A stretch of 64,000 nt of DNA, from NCBI RefSeq assembly GCF_900111885.1, contig NZ_FOKG01000005.1, positions 248,001 to 312,000 on the forward strand, given 5' to 3'. Positions 1-8,796 of the stretch are shown here, piece by piece (position 1 is the stretch's first letter; the number at the start of each line of letters is the position of its first letter). Origin of the DNA: Amycolatopsis marina. GTDB taxonomy: Bacteria > Actinomycetota > Actinomycetes > Mycobacteriales > Pseudonocardiaceae. A program made the position numbers and the translations under genes. Below the pieces are notes generated by a model, which ran no database searches, had not been told where the DNA came from, and saw only the letters and a list, made by a program, of their open reading frames with translations.

Positions 1-597
1 CTTCTTCGCGGCCATGATGCCCTTGAACGACGGGTAGCGCGGCTCGTTGATCTTCTCGCCGACACTCACCACCGCGGGCAGGTTCGCCTCGAGGTGGGTG
101 ATGCCGTCGTCGGTCTCCCGGTCGACCTTCACCGTGGAGCCCTCGACGCTGACCGTGCGTGCGTGGGTCAGCTGCGGCACGCCGAGCACCTCGGCGAGCA
201 TGGCCGGAACGGCACCGCCGCGGCCGTCGGACGCCTCGTTGCCCGCGATGACGAGGTCGAAGCCTCCGGCCTTGTTGATCGCGGCGGCCAGCACCTTGAC
301 GGTGGCGACGATGTCGGAGCCGCGCAGGCCCTCGTCGGAGACGTGGATGGCCTTGTCGGCACCCATCGACAGCGCCTTGCGGATCGCGTCGGTCGCGCGG
401 TCGGGGCCCATCGAGAGCACGGTGACCTCGCCCTCACCGGCTTCCTTGATCTTCAGGGCCTCTTCGACGGCCTTCTCGTTGATCTCGTCGAGAACGGCGT
501 CGGCGGATTCGCGGTCAAGCGTGTGGTCACCGCTCGAGAGCTTGCGCTCCGAGTAGGTGTCCGGCACCTGCTTGACCAGAACGACGATGTTGGTCAT
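1..597 (-). CDS. etfB: Electron transfer flavoprotein beta subunit (partial, C-terminus off left edge)
   Basis: The first 199 codons are present; the 3' end lies beyond base 1. The start MTNIVVLVKQVPDT is the typical EtfB/FixA N-terminus, and AGNEASDGRGGAVPAMLAE near residue 120 matches the conserved AMP/flavin-binding part of the family. With EtfA it would carry electrons from acyl-CoA dehydrogenases to the quinone pool. In mycobacteria fixA (Rv3029c) sits beside Rv3030-Rv3032, whose homologues follow here, so the assignment is supported by synteny. The ATG at 597 is the only sensible start. Confidence 0.93.
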   Translation of the reverse strand, partial: MTNIVVLVKQVPDTYSERKLSSGDHTLDRESADAVLDEINEKAVEEALKIKEAGEGEVTVLSMGPDRATDAIRKALSMGADKAIHVSDEGLRGSDIVATVKVLAAAINKAGGFDLVIAGNEASDGRGGAVPAMLAEVLGVPQLTHARTVSVEGSTVKVDRETDDGITHLEANLPAVVSVGEKINEPRYPSFKGIMAAKK

Positions 598-861
598 GGG
601 TCTACTTCGACCTCCCGATACTGGAGCGCTCGTGCACCCGGACAGGGCTCTACTGGCCGGTAGATTATGGGGTTTTCCGGCCGTTGGCCCGGCGAGGTGA
701 CCGCATTCACCTGGAATCCCGGTTTATTGGGACGATGGTCCCGGTAATTCTACGTCCGACGTCGCTTATGTTCACCTTGATCATTACTTCTCGTGGCCCC
801 GGGCGTCCGTTCGGGTGCAAGGCACTACTTCGACTGGGTGCAAACGAGTTAACCTCCGGTC

Positions 862-1698
862 GTGCCCGTAGCAGTAATCACCGATTCGACAGCCTGCGTG
901 CCGGACCAACTGGCCGCACAGTGGGGCATCAGCGTCGTCCAGGTCCAGATCCACGTCGACGAACGAACCGACGACGAAAACCGGTTCGACCGGGGCGAAC
1001 TCATCAACCTCCTCCGGTCGGGAGCCGACATCTCCACGTCACCCCCCGACCAGGGCGCGTTCTTCTGGACCTACCAGCAGGCCGTCAGCCAGGGCGCCGA
1101 CGCCATCGTCAGCCTGCACATCTCCGGGAAGCTCTCCGCGACCGTCGAGGCGGCGCGAGCGGCGGCCCAGCAGGTCCGCGTCCCGGTGCACGTGCTGGAC
1201 AGCAGCACCACCGGGATGAGCCTGGGCTTCGCAGCACTGTCCGCCGCACGGGCCGCCGCGGCGGGTGGGCACCCGAGACGGGTGATCGAGGCCGCCGAGC
1301 GCAGGCTCTACGGCAGCTCCGAGTTCATCTACGTGGACACACTCGAGTTCCTGCGCAAGGGCGGGCGGATCGGGGCCGCGGCCGCGATGCTCGGCACAGC
1401 GCTTTCCCTGAAACCGCTGATCACCATCCGCGGTGGCGAGGTCGCGCCCCTGTCGCGAGTGCCGGGCACAAAACGAGCACTGACCAAACTCACCGACATC
1501 GCCGTCGAGTTCGCCGGCTCGCGGCCGGTGGACATCGCCATCGCCAGTGCGGCGCCGTCGGAACGGGAGATGGCGATGGTGCAGCAACTCAGGGAACGGC
1601 TGGTGGACCTGCGGGAGATCGTCCTGGTGCAGGGCAGTGCCGTGATCGGTGTGCACACCGGGCCCGGTGCGCTGGGCGTCACCGTGTCGCCCGCCTGA
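862..1698 (+). CDS. DegV family fatty-acid-binding protein
   Basis: 278 aa from a GTG start. The N-terminal VAVITDSTACVPD is the DegV signature; residues about 60-100 (STSPPDQGAFFWTYQQA, IVSLHISGKLSAT) are the loops that bind a fatty-acyl head group, and FLRKGGRIG at about 165 is also conserved. Family members bind fatty acids and in Firmicutes deliver them to a fatty acid kinase; no kinase is visible here, so the role is unknown. The gene diverges from etfB across 264 bases in which I see nothing else. Confidence 0.9.
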   Translation: MPVAVITDSTACVPDQLAAQWGISVVQVQIHVDERTDDENRFDRGELINLLRSGADISTSPPDQGAFFWTYQQAVSQGADAIVSLHISGKLSATVEAARAAAQQVRVPVHVLDSSTTGMSLGFAALSAARAAAAGGHPRRVIEAAERRLYGSSEFIYVDTLEFLRKGGRIGAAAAMLGTALSLKPLITIRGGEVAPLSRVPGTKRALTKLTDIAVEFAGSRPVDIAIASAAPSEREMAMVQQLRERLVDLREIVLVQGSAVIGVHTGPGALGVTVSPA

Positions 1699-1773
1699 CG
1701 GGCCGGAACTGACAGCGGCCCCCCGACGTTGGAGAATGGTCGAGACGGATTCACTGGCGCCGGAAGGACCGAC

Positions 1774-1974
1774 ATGGCATCGCTCTTCAGCAAGGTGGCC
1801 CGCTTGGCCAGCAGCCCACAGGGACGCCGCGCCATCGCGCAGGCGAAAGAGTTCGCCAGCGACCCCCGCAAGCGACAGCAGGCCAAGGACGCACTGAACA
1901 AGCTGCGTGATCGTGGCAAGGGCGGCGGCACCGGGGGCAGCGGGGGCAGCACCCCACCACCTCCCAGCCACTGA
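1774..1974 (+). CDS. Small basic conserved protein
   Basis: 66 aa. I chose the ATG at 1774 because GGAAGG lies a few bases upstream; an in-frame ATG at 1729 has no ribosome site. The protein is mostly charged helix (FSKVARLASSPQGRRAIAQA, then KEFASDPRKRQQAKDALNK) with a Gly/Ser/Pro tail. No enzyme motif is visible. Small proteins of this composition occur beside degV and glucan genes in Actinobacteria, but I cannot name a function. It lies between DegV and the methyltransferase on the same strand. Confidence 0.7.
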   Translation: MASLFSKVARLASSPQGRRAIAQAKEFASDPRKRQQAKDALNKLRDRGKGGGTGGSGGSTPPPPSH

Positions 1975-2023
1975 CCGGCGGTGCAGCGGGAGCGTCTCGG
2001 CACTGCGGTTAGGGTCCCTACCT

Positions 2024-2809
2024 GTGAGTACTCCATCTGCCGAGGCGTCCGCCCGCGCCGACGCCCTGCACCTGACCGGCGAGCGCACCGTGCCGGGCAT
2101 CCCGGAGGAGAACTACTGGTTCCGCCGACACGAGGCCGCGTACGTCGCGCTCCTGCCCTACTGCACGGGCGCGACGGTACTGGAGGCGGGCTGCGGTGAG
2201 GGTTACGGCGCGGGGCTGATCGCGCGGCGGGCGGAGCGGGTACTCGCGCTGGACTACGACCAGCCGACCACCGTGCACGTGGCCGCCCGCTACCCCGGCA
2301 TTGCCGTCGCGCGGGGCAATCTGGCCTATCTCCCGGTCGCGACCGCGAGCATCGACGTCGTCGCGAACTTCCAGGTGATCGAGCACCTGTGGGACCAGGG
2401 CGGCTTCCTCGCCGAGTGCCGCAGGGTGCTGCGACCGGGCGGACGACTGATCGTCACCACGCCCAACAGGCTCACCTTCACCCCGGACAGCGATACGCCG
2501 CTCAATCCCTACCACACCAGGGAACTCGCACCGTCCGAACTGGACGAATTGCTGCGTGAGGCCGACTTCGACGTCGAACTGCTGCACGGCCTGCACCACG
2601 GCCCCGGTGTGCGCGCACTGGACGAGCGGTACGGCGGGTCGATCATCGACGCCCAGCTCGACGTCGTCATGGGACAACTACCCGGGCAGGCCGTCTGGCC
2701 CGAGCCGTTGCTCGGTGACATCGCCGCGATCCGCGCGGAGGACTTCGCGGTGCACGGCGACGATCTCGACGCGAGCCTGGACCTCGTGGCCGTGGCGGTG
2801 GCGCGATGA
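2024..2809 (+). CDS. SAM-dependent methyltransferase (Rv3030-like)
   Basis: 261 aa from a GTG. TAGGGT at 2010-2015 lies 8 bases before the GTG and would act as a -10 element for a leaderless transcript, which favours this start over upstream in-frame codons. Motif I is VLEAGCGEGYGAGL and motif II lies near LALDYDQPT, a class I Rossmann methyltransferase. The stop overlaps the GH57 start (ATGA). The pair corresponds to mycobacterial Rv3030-Rv3031, part of the methylglucose lipopolysaccharide / intracellular glucan locus, so a sugar O-methyltransferase is plausible but not shown. Confidence 0.85.
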   Translation: MSTPSAEASARADALHLTGERTVPGIPEENYWFRRHEAAYVALLPYCTGATVLEAGCGEGYGAGLIARRAERVLALDYDQPTTVHVAARYPGIAVARGNLAYLPVATASIDVVANFQVIEHLWDQGGFLAECRRVLRPGGRLIVTTPNRLTFTPDSDTPLNPYHTRELAPSELDELLREADFDVELLHGLHHGPGVRALDERYGGSIIDAQLDVVMGQLPGQAVWPEPLLGDIAAIRAEDFAVHGDDLDASLDLVAVAVAR

Positions 2810-4296
2810 GCGGGTCGGAGGGCACGTTCTGCCTGGTACTGCACAGCCACCTGCCGTGGCTGGCCCATCACGGGAACTGGCCGGTCGGCGAGGAGTGGCT
2901 CTACCAGTCGTGGGCGCACTCGTATCTGCCGGTGGTCGACCTGCTGCGACGCTTCGCCGACGAGGGGCGCAGGGACGTGCTCACCCTCGGGGTGACTCCG
3001 GTGCTCGCCGCGCAACTCGACGATCCCTACAGCCTGCGGTCGTTCCACGAATGGCTCGGCACCTGGCGGCTGCGCACCGAACACGCCGCGGGCCTGTGGC
3101 GCGGGCAGGACGCGCTCAGCGCACTCGCCGCCGACGAGCACCGGACGGCGACGCGTGCACTGGAGGACTTCGAAACCCGGTGGCGGCACGGGTTCTCCCC
3201 CGTGTTGCGTTCCCTTGTGGACTCCGATGTGGTCGAACTGCTCGGTGGCCCGCTGGCGCACCCGTTCCAGCCGCTGCTGGAGCCGCGGGTGCGCGACTTC
3301 GCGCTGCGCGGCGGACTGGACGACACGCGGCTGCGGATCGGGCGCAGGCCCGAGGGGATCTGGGCGCCCGAGTGCGGCTATGCGCCCGGCATGGAGACCG
3401 GCTATGCCGAAGCCGGGGTGCGGCGGTTTCTGGTCGACGGTCCCTCGCTACGCGGCGACACCTCGGCGGCGCGCACGGTCGGGTCGTCGGACGTGGTGTG
3501 CTTCGGCCGGGATCTGGAGGTCACCTACCGGGTGTGGTCCCCGAAGGCGGGCTACCCAGGACACGCGAACTACCGCGACTTCCACACGTGGGCGCACGAG
3601 GTCGGGCTCAAGCCGTCGCGGGTGACCGGTAAGACGGTGGAACCGGCCGACAAGGCCCCGTACGAACCGGCGCTGGCCACGGAAACCCTTGGCGCGCATG
3701 TGAAGGACTTCGTGGACACCGTGGTCACCCGGCTGCGGTCGTTGCGCGAACAGCACGGACACGAGTCGCTGGTGGTCGCCGCGTACGACACCGAGTTGTT
3801 CGGGCACTGGTGGCACGAGGGGCCCGCGTGGCTGGAGGGCATTCTGCGGGCGCTACCCGAGGCCGGGGTGCGGGTGACGACCCTGCGCGGCGCGCTGGAG
3901 GCGGGACACCTGGGCGGGCCGGTGGACCTGCCCGCGTCCTCGTGGGGCTCGGGCAAGGACTGGCGGGTGTGGGACGGCGAGCAGGTCGCCGACATGGTGG
4001 CGGACAACACCGCGCTGCAGCACCGGCTGCTGGCGGCGCATGAGCGCACCGGGCTGCGCGACCCGGTGCGCGATCAGGCCCTGCGCGAGGCGATGCTGGC
4101 ACTGTCGAGCGACTGGGCCTTCATGGTCACCAAGGATTCCGCGGCCGACTACGCCCGCCGCCGCGCCCAAACCCACACGGCAAGATCCGACGAGCTGCTG
4201 GCCCTCCTGGACACCGACCCCGCCCGTGCCCTGTCCCGCGCGTCCACCCTCCGAGCCGAGTCCCCCTTCGGCCACATGGACGCCCGCACCCTCTAG
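2806..4296 (+). CDS. GH57 glycoside hydrolase / 1,4-alpha-glucan branching protein (Rv3031-like)
   Basis: 496 aa. LVLHSHLPW at residues 10-18 is conserved region 1 of GH57; GIWAPECGYAPG at about 182 holds the catalytic nucleophile Glu, and VVAAYDTELFGHWWHEGP at about 325 holds the acid/base Asp. Length and layout fit the actinobacterial DUF1957-containing branching enzymes. Substrate is probably an alpha-1,4-glucan or methylglucose polysaccharide precursor. It overlaps the upstream methyltransferase by 4 bases, so the two are translationally coupled. A 21-bp tandem repeat array begins 4 bases after the stop. Confidence 0.92.
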   Translation: MSGSEGTFCLVLHSHLPWLAHHGNWPVGEEWLYQSWAHSYLPVVDLLRRFADEGRRDVLTLGVTPVLAAQLDDPYSLRSFHEWLGTWRLRTEHAAGLWRGQDALSALAADEHRTATRALEDFETRWRHGFSPVLRSLVDSDVVELLGGPLAHPFQPLLEPRVRDFALRGGLDDTRLRIGRRPEGIWAPECGYAPGMETGYAEAGVRRFLVDGPSLRGDTSAARTVGSSDVVCFGRDLEVTYRVWSPKAGYPGHANYRDFHTWAHEVGLKPSRVTGKTVEPADKAPYEPALATETLGAHVKDFVDTVVTRLRSLREQHGHESLVVAAYDTELFGHWWHEGPAWLEGILRALPEAGVRVTTLRGALEAGHLGGPVDLPASSWGSGKDWRVWDGEQVADMVADNTALQHRLLAAHERTGLRDPVRDQALREAMLALSSDWAFMVTKDSAADYARRRAQTHTARSDELLALLDTDPARALSRASTLRAESPFGHMDARTL

Positions 4297-4299
4297 CCC

Positions 4300-4383
4300 G
4301 AGATTGCCATCTGCGTACACGAGATCGCTATCCACGCACACGCGTTCGCGTTTGCCGCACACGAGTTCGCCGTTCGGGTGTCA
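4300..4383 (+). repeat. Tandem array of degenerate 21-bp units after the GH57 stop
   Basis: Four consecutive 21-base units at 4300-4320, 4321-4341, 4342-4362 and 4363-4383, each starting GAGATYGC or a close variant and most ending in a TACAC/CACAC tail. The same unit recurs at 5642-5704 on the opposite strand after the GH2 stop. The units do not form a terminator hairpin and do not encode a conserved product. Confidence 0.75.
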
Positions 4384-4453
4384 GTTCGGCCCGCCGAGGA
4401 ACAGCCCCTGCTGGTTCCCGGGGCTGCGACTCATCGTGTCCGGATCGGTCCCG

Positions 4454-4651
4454 CTACGGACGGGCGGCGAGGTCCGCCAGGAAAGCGTCCCACCCGTGCC
4501 GATCGACGCTGAGCGCTCCGGCCGCACGGTCCTTCGTGTCCCGCACCCGTACTCCGGCCGGACCGCACGCCACCTCCACGCAATCACCATTGCCACCCGA
4601 GTAGCTGCTCTTACGCCAGACCAGTCCGCCCGGCTCGTGCGCTGTCGTCAT
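4454..4651 (-). CDS. DUF397 small protein
   Basis: 65 aa. VWRKSSYSGGNGDCVEVA and VRVRDTKDR are the DUF397 hallmark, and the C-terminal WDAFLADL is typical. In Actinobacteria these small proteins are encoded just downstream of XRE regulators with a DUF5753 domain, as here, where the two reading frames overlap by 41 bases. They are thought to act as partner or antagonist of the regulator (BldB/WhiJ-like systems), but the biochemical role in this organism is unknown. Confidence 0.92.
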   Translation of the reverse strand: MTTAHEPGGLVWRKSSYSGGNGDCVEVACGPAGVRVRDTKDRAAGALSVDRHGWDAFLADLAARP

Positions 4652-5510
4652 GGTTGTCCCGATCCCCGTAGAGTTCGACCGCCAGGGTGGCGATCAGCTC
4701 CCGGGATTGTCCCTCATCCAGTGCGGTTTCCGCGAGGGCGCGCAACACCTGGCGATACGCCGCGATCTCCACCGGTTCTTCAAGAAACAGGGTGGATGTC
4801 TCGCTTTCCAGGTACACGACCGGCGGAAACGCGGTGAACTCCATCAGCTTGAAGTGCCCGGCCACTCCCGCGTGCGCGCCCATGCCGCTGGGGACGACGC
4901 GCAGCGAGATCGACGGACGCACGGACAGCTGCAGCAGGTGATGCAGCTGCTCGGACATGACCGAGCGGCCACCGACCGGAAGCCGCAGCACGAACTCGTG
5001 CACGAAGAACGTGAAGAGCGCCGGGCGCGGCCGGACAAGCACGTTTCTCCGGCGGAGCCTCGCCGCCACGCGACTCTGCACCTCGGCCCTCGGCACGTTC
5101 GCGGTCGCCGAGATCAGCGCATGTGCGTAGTCGGCCGTCTGCAGCAGTCCGGGGACCATCGCCAGTTGGAAGTCCCGAATGCAGACCGCCTTGTCCTCGT
5201 GGTCGATGAGCGTGCTCAGCTGGGTCGGCAGGCGGGAGCCGAACTGCTGCAACCACCCCGGTGTGTCCAGTTCGCCGCACAGCCGGAGCAACCGATCGCG
5301 GTCCGCTCCCTTCACCCGGCATACCGCGAGGAACGACGCGACGTCGAGCTGCGCTCCGCCGCGTTTTCCGCTCAGCAGGCGGGAAATCCGGCTCTCCGAC
5401 CAGCCGAGTTCCCGTGCCGCCTCCTTGCCGGTCAGCCCCGCCCTGTTCATCGCCGCGCGCAGTTCCTCGCCGAGCTCCCTGCTGCGCACGGTCGTCTCCC
5501 GATCGCCCAT
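4611..5510 (-). CDS. XRE family regulator with DUF5753 domain
   Basis: 299 aa from ATG 5510 (MGDRETTVRSRELGEEL); longer in-frame versions run into upstream repeat DNA. Residues about 12-65 form the helix-turn-helix (AGLTGKEAARELGWSESRIS). The rest is DUF5753, with the conserved MVPGLLQTADYA near residue 115 and VVYLESETSTLFLEEP near 245. Pairs of this regulator with DUF397 act in development or antibiotic regulation in Streptomyces; the target here is unknown. The pair interrupts an otherwise conserved glucan gene set. Confidence 0.9.
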   Translation of the reverse strand: MGDRETTVRSRELGEELRAAMNRAGLTGKEAARELGWSESRISRLLSGKRGGAQLDVASFLAVCRVKGADRDRLLRLCGELDTPGWLQQFGSRLPTQLSTLIDHEDKAVCIRDFQLAMVPGLLQTADYAHALISATANVPRAEVQSRVAARLRRRNVLVRPRPALFTFFVHEFVLRLPVGGRSVMSEQLHHLLQLSVRPSISLRVVPSGMGAHAGVAGHFKLMEFTAFPPVVYLESETSTLFLEEPVEIAAYRQVLRALAETALDEGQSRELIATLAVELYGDRDNHDDSARAGRTGLA

Positions 5511-5641
5511 GGGATCGAAACTAGAGGGCGCGAGGCGGTTGTCCGCAGGCCAATTCGATTGTCCACCGGAACGGTGCATACCGTGTCCGGGGCGCAATTT
5601 CCGGGGCTATCCCCCGATCGGTGGTGGGAGGTCCGCGGTCG

Positions 5642-5704
5642 TTGTACATGAACGGCGATCTCGAGTGCGGGAAAGGGGAACTCCTGTACACAGATGGCGA
5701 TCTC
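5642..5704 (-). repeat. Second 21-bp tandem array, inverted relative to the first
   Basis: Three 21-base units at 5684-5704, 5663-5683 and 5642-5662 read on the minus strand, beginning GAGATCGCCATCTG, GAGTTCCCC and GAGATCGCCGTTC. They begin 20 bases after the stop of the GH2 gene and in its orientation, mirroring the array after GH57. The 4300-4383 and 5642-5704 arrays therefore bracket the XRE/DUF397 pair in inverted orientation. Confidence 0.75.
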
Positions 5705-5723
5705 AGGTGCAGGGAACGCAAAG

Positions 5724-7451
5724 TCAGGGGGTGGGGGTGCCGGCTTGGATGGCTGCCTTTGCGGCGGCTCTGGCGGCCTGCGGGTCCACTTTGGTCACTC
5801 GGCGGTCGTAGGTCAGGAGGCCGTTGACCTCGTTCTCGACGTCGGTGGTTTGGGTGTAGATCGCGCCGGAGAGGCCCCTTTCGGCGGCGATTCTTGCTAG
5901 GTCCCGGCTCACCTCGACGTAGCGACGGGTGAGGTCCTCCCGGGTGGACGTCATCTCGTAGACCATGGGCTCGCCGGGCCAGGCGTGGCCTTCGATCACG
6001 AGACCGAGGCCGCCGTACTCGCCGTCGAACGTGGCGCGGCCGTCCCGCACCTCCGGCGTGCCGGGGCCGACGTAGGTGTGGTCGTCGTAGACGTCGCCCG
6101 CGCCGGTGTCGGGATGGGAGTGGCAGCAGTTCACGCCGCTGTCGGCGATCACCAGCCTGTCCGGGTCCCGCGACTTCACCAGGTCGGCGATACGCCCGGT
6201 GTCGTACTCGCCCCAGCCTTCGTTGAACGGGACCCAGCCGATGATCGACGGCACGCTACCCAGCTGGTCGAGCAGCTCCATCAGCTGCGCCTCGAAGTTC
6301 CGCCGCGCCTCGGCCACGGGCGGCGCCTGGGGGCCCGGCGGGTTGTCCAGCACCACGGGCAGTGCAGGCATGTCCTGCCACACCAGCAACCCCAGCCGGT
6401 CGGCCCAGTGGTACCAGCGTGCGGGCTCCACCTTCGCGTGCTTGCGCACCGTGTTGAACCCCAGTTCCCTGGTGCGCTCCAGGTCGAACCGCAATGCGTC
6501 GTCCGTCGGCGCGGTGTACACGCCGTCCGGCCAGTAACCCTGGTCCAGCGGGCCGTGGGAGAACGTGATCCGCCCGTTGAGGGCGATCCGCGGCCGGTCG
6601 AGTTCGTCGGAGACCAGGGAGACCGTGCGCAGGCCGGTGTATCCGCGAACCTCGTCGACCAGTTCACCGTCGGCGGTCAGGAGCCGCACGGTGAGGTCGT
6701 AGAGGTGGGGGTCGTCCGGGCTCCACAAGCGCGGCGACGGCACATCCACCCGCAGCCGCCACTCGGCGCGCCCGGACACCCGCGCCGCCTCGGTCCCGTC
6801 CTGGTCGGTGGCCACCACCTCGACGCGGTGTTCCCCGCCGTGCGCGACACGGGCGACGAGATCGAACCCGGTGAGGTCAGGGCCGATGTCGAGCCGCGCG
6901 ACATACGCGTCGGGCACCGGCTCCAGCCACACGGTCTGCCAGATGCCGGAGGCACCCGTGTAGAGAATCCCGCCCGGCTGCTCTGCCTGCTTGCCCACCG
7001 GGTGGGTCCCCCGGTTGCCGAGGTCCTCGGCGCGCACCACGATCTCCTGCTCGCCCTCGGGGCGCAGCGCGGCGGTGATGTCGGCGCTGAACGCGGTGTA
7101 GCCGCCCTCGTGCACCGTCACGCGCTGGTTGTTCACCCACACCGTCGCCACCTGGTCGACCGCGCCGAAGTGCAGCAGCACCCGCGACCCGCGCCAGTCC
7201 CGCGGGATCTCGACCGTCCGCCGGTACCACATGCGTTCGTCGCGGCGGCGCAGTCCGGACAGGGCCGACTCCGGCGGGTACGGGACGAGGATGTGACCGC
7301 GGAATCCGTCCGCGCCGGTGTACTCCCAGGTGCCGTTGAGGTTGTGCCAGCGATCGCGCACGAGTTGAGGACGCGGGTACTCGGGCAGGGCGTTTCCCGG
7401 CCCGGCCAGGTGCGTCCATGGCGTGCTCAGAAAGTCAACGCTATTCGACAT
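5724..7451 (-). CDS. Glycoside hydrolase family 2 protein (beta-galactosidase/glucuronidase type)
   Basis: 575 aa. Sugar-binding jelly roll at residues about 35-190 (LNGTWEYTGADGFRG, MWYRRTVEIPRDWRG, YTGASGIWQTVWLEP), immunoglobulin-like domain at about 190-285, TIM barrel to the end. The acid/base Glu lies in WVPFNEGWGEYDT and the probable nucleophile Glu in TFDGEYGGLG. No signal peptide is visible, so it is likely cytoplasmic. Substrate cannot be read from sequence. It is divergent from the GT4 gene and sits inside the glucan locus, where mycobacteria have no counterpart. Confidence 0.9.
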   Translation of the reverse strand: MSNSVDFLSTPWTHLAGPGNALPEYPRPQLVRDRWHNLNGTWEYTGADGFRGHILVPYPPESALSGLRRRDERMWYRRTVEIPRDWRGSRVLLHFGAVDQVATVWVNNQRVTVHEGGYTAFSADITAALRPEGEQEIVVRAEDLGNRGTHPVGKQAEQPGGILYTGASGIWQTVWLEPVPDAYVARLDIGPDLTGFDLVARVAHGGEHRVEVVATDQDGTEAARVSGRAEWRLRVDVPSPRLWSPDDPHLYDLTVRLLTADGELVDEVRGYTGLRTVSLVSDELDRPRIALNGRITFSHGPLDQGYWPDGVYTAPTDDALRFDLERTRELGFNTVRKHAKVEPARWYHWADRLGLLVWQDMPALPVVLDNPPGPQAPPVAEARRNFEAQLMELLDQLGSVPSIIGWVPFNEGWGEYDTGRIADLVKSRDPDRLVIADSGVNCCHSHPDTGAGDVYDDHTYVGPGTPEVRDGRATFDGEYGGLGLVIEGHAWPGEPMVYEMTSTREDLTRRYVEVSRDLARIAAERGLSGAIYTQTTDVENEVNGLLTYDRRVTKVDPQAARAAAKAAIQAGTPTP

Positions 7452-7535
7452 GAATCAACACTAGCGATCATCGCGGGTAAACGTGAGGGATGCCATGGCA
7501 GCACCTGGACCAGCAGGTGCGAGGATCGACGGACC

Positions 7536-8789
7536 ATGCGCGTATTGATGCTGTCCTGGGAGTACCCGCCAGTAGTCGTCGGCGGCCTGTCCCGGCACGT
7601 CCACGCACTGGCCCGCCATCTCGTCCGCGACGGCCACGAGGTGGTCGTGCTGTGCCGTCATGTCGCGGGGACCGACGCCGAGACGCACCCGACGACCGAC
7701 AGGGTCGTCGAGGGAGTCCGGATCATCCGGGTCGCCGAGGACCCGATGCACGTGACCTTCGAGCGTGACCTCGTCGCCTGGACCCTCGCCATGGGCCACG
7801 CGATGGTCCGCGCGGGAACCGAGTTGCTCGGCGGCTGGCGACCGGAGGTCGTGCACGCGCACGACTGGCTGGTGACCCACCCGGCGATCGCGCTCGCCGA
7901 GGCCGCGCAGGTGCCGCTGGTCGGCACGATCCACGCGACCGAGGCAGGCAGGCACTCCGGTTGGCTGTCGCACCCACTGAACCAGCAGGTGCACTCGGTG
8001 GAGTGGTGGCTGGCCAACCGGGTCGACGCGCTCATCACGTGTTCGCAGGCGATGCGGATCGAGGTCTCCCACCTGTTCGAGGTCGACCCGGATGACATCA
8101 CCGTCATCCACAACGGCATCGAGGAACGCGGCTGGCAGGTGGCCGACAACGAGATCGCCCGTGCCCGCGAGGCGCACAGCCCCGCAGGCGCTCCCCTGCT
8201 GCTCTACTTCGGCAGGCTGGAGTGGGAGAAGGGGGTGCAGGATCTGCTGGCGGCGATGCCCGCGATCCGCCGCGAGCACCCTGGCACCCGGCTCGTCATC
8301 GCGGGCAAGGGCCGCCACCTGGACGAACTCGTCGAACAGTCGAAGAAGCTGCGGCTGCGCCGGGCGGTGGACTTCGTGGGGCACCTGTCCGACCGGGACC
8401 TGCGTGCCGTCCTCGCCGCGGCGGATGCCGTCGTGCTGCCGAGCAGGTACGAGCCGTTCGGAATCGTGGCGCTCGAAGCCGCCGCGGCGAAAGCCCCGCT
8501 GATCGCGTCGACCGCGGGCGGACTGGGTGAGGTCGTGATCGACGGCGAGACCGGGATCGCCTTCACACCAGGGGACGTACAGGCGATCGGGACGGCCGTG
8601 GACCAGGTACTGGCCGACCCGGACGCCGCCGGAAGGCGGGCGCATGCCGCGCAGTCCCGCCTTGCCGCCGATTTCGACTGGGGACGGATCGCCGCGGAGA
8701 CCGCAGCGGTTTACCGTCGCACCCGAATCGGCGAGCCGGCGATCCTGGGACGTCCCAAGATCGCCACCGGCAACGCCTTCGAGCCCTAA
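7536..8789 (+). CDS. GT4 glycosyltransferase, alpha-1,4-glucan synthase type (Rv3032-like)
   Basis: 417 aa from ATG 7536 (MRVLMLSWEYPPVVVGGL, a canonical GT4 start with the GG donor loop). Residues about 180-200 contain ITCSQAMR, and the C-terminal donor domain carries YFGRLEWEKGVQDLL and the E-X7-E motif in SRYEPFGIVALEAAAAK. Rv3032 uses UDP- or ADP-glucose to elongate alpha-1,4-glucans for methylglucose lipopolysaccharide and glycogen. With the GH57 and methyltransferase genes it completes the Rv3030-Rv3032 set, split here by about 3.2 kb. Confidence 0.92.
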   Translation: MRVLMLSWEYPPVVVGGLSRHVHALARHLVRDGHEVVVLCRHVAGTDAETHPTTDRVVEGVRIIRVAEDPMHVTFERDLVAWTLAMGHAMVRAGTELLGGWRPEVVHAHDWLVTHPAIALAEAAQVPLVGTIHATEAGRHSGWLSHPLNQQVHSVEWWLANRVDALITCSQAMRIEVSHLFEVDPDDITVIHNGIEERGWQVADNEIARAREAHSPAGAPLLLYFGRLEWEKGVQDLLAAMPAIRREHPGTRLVIAGKGRHLDELVEQSKKLRLRRAVDFVGHLSDRDLRAVLAAADAVVLPSRYEPFGIVALEAAAAKAPLIASTAGGLGEVVIDGETGIAFTPGDVQAIGTAVDQVLADPDAAGRRAHAAQSRLAADFDWGRIAAETAAVYRRTRIGEPAILGRPKIATGNAFEP

Positions 8790-8796
8790 ACCCGTA

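Noticed and set aside
5985..7535. Long plus-strand open frame in front of the GT4 start
   Set aside because: It is antisense to the GH2 gene, has no domain and no start signal; the GT4 protein clearly starts at 7536.
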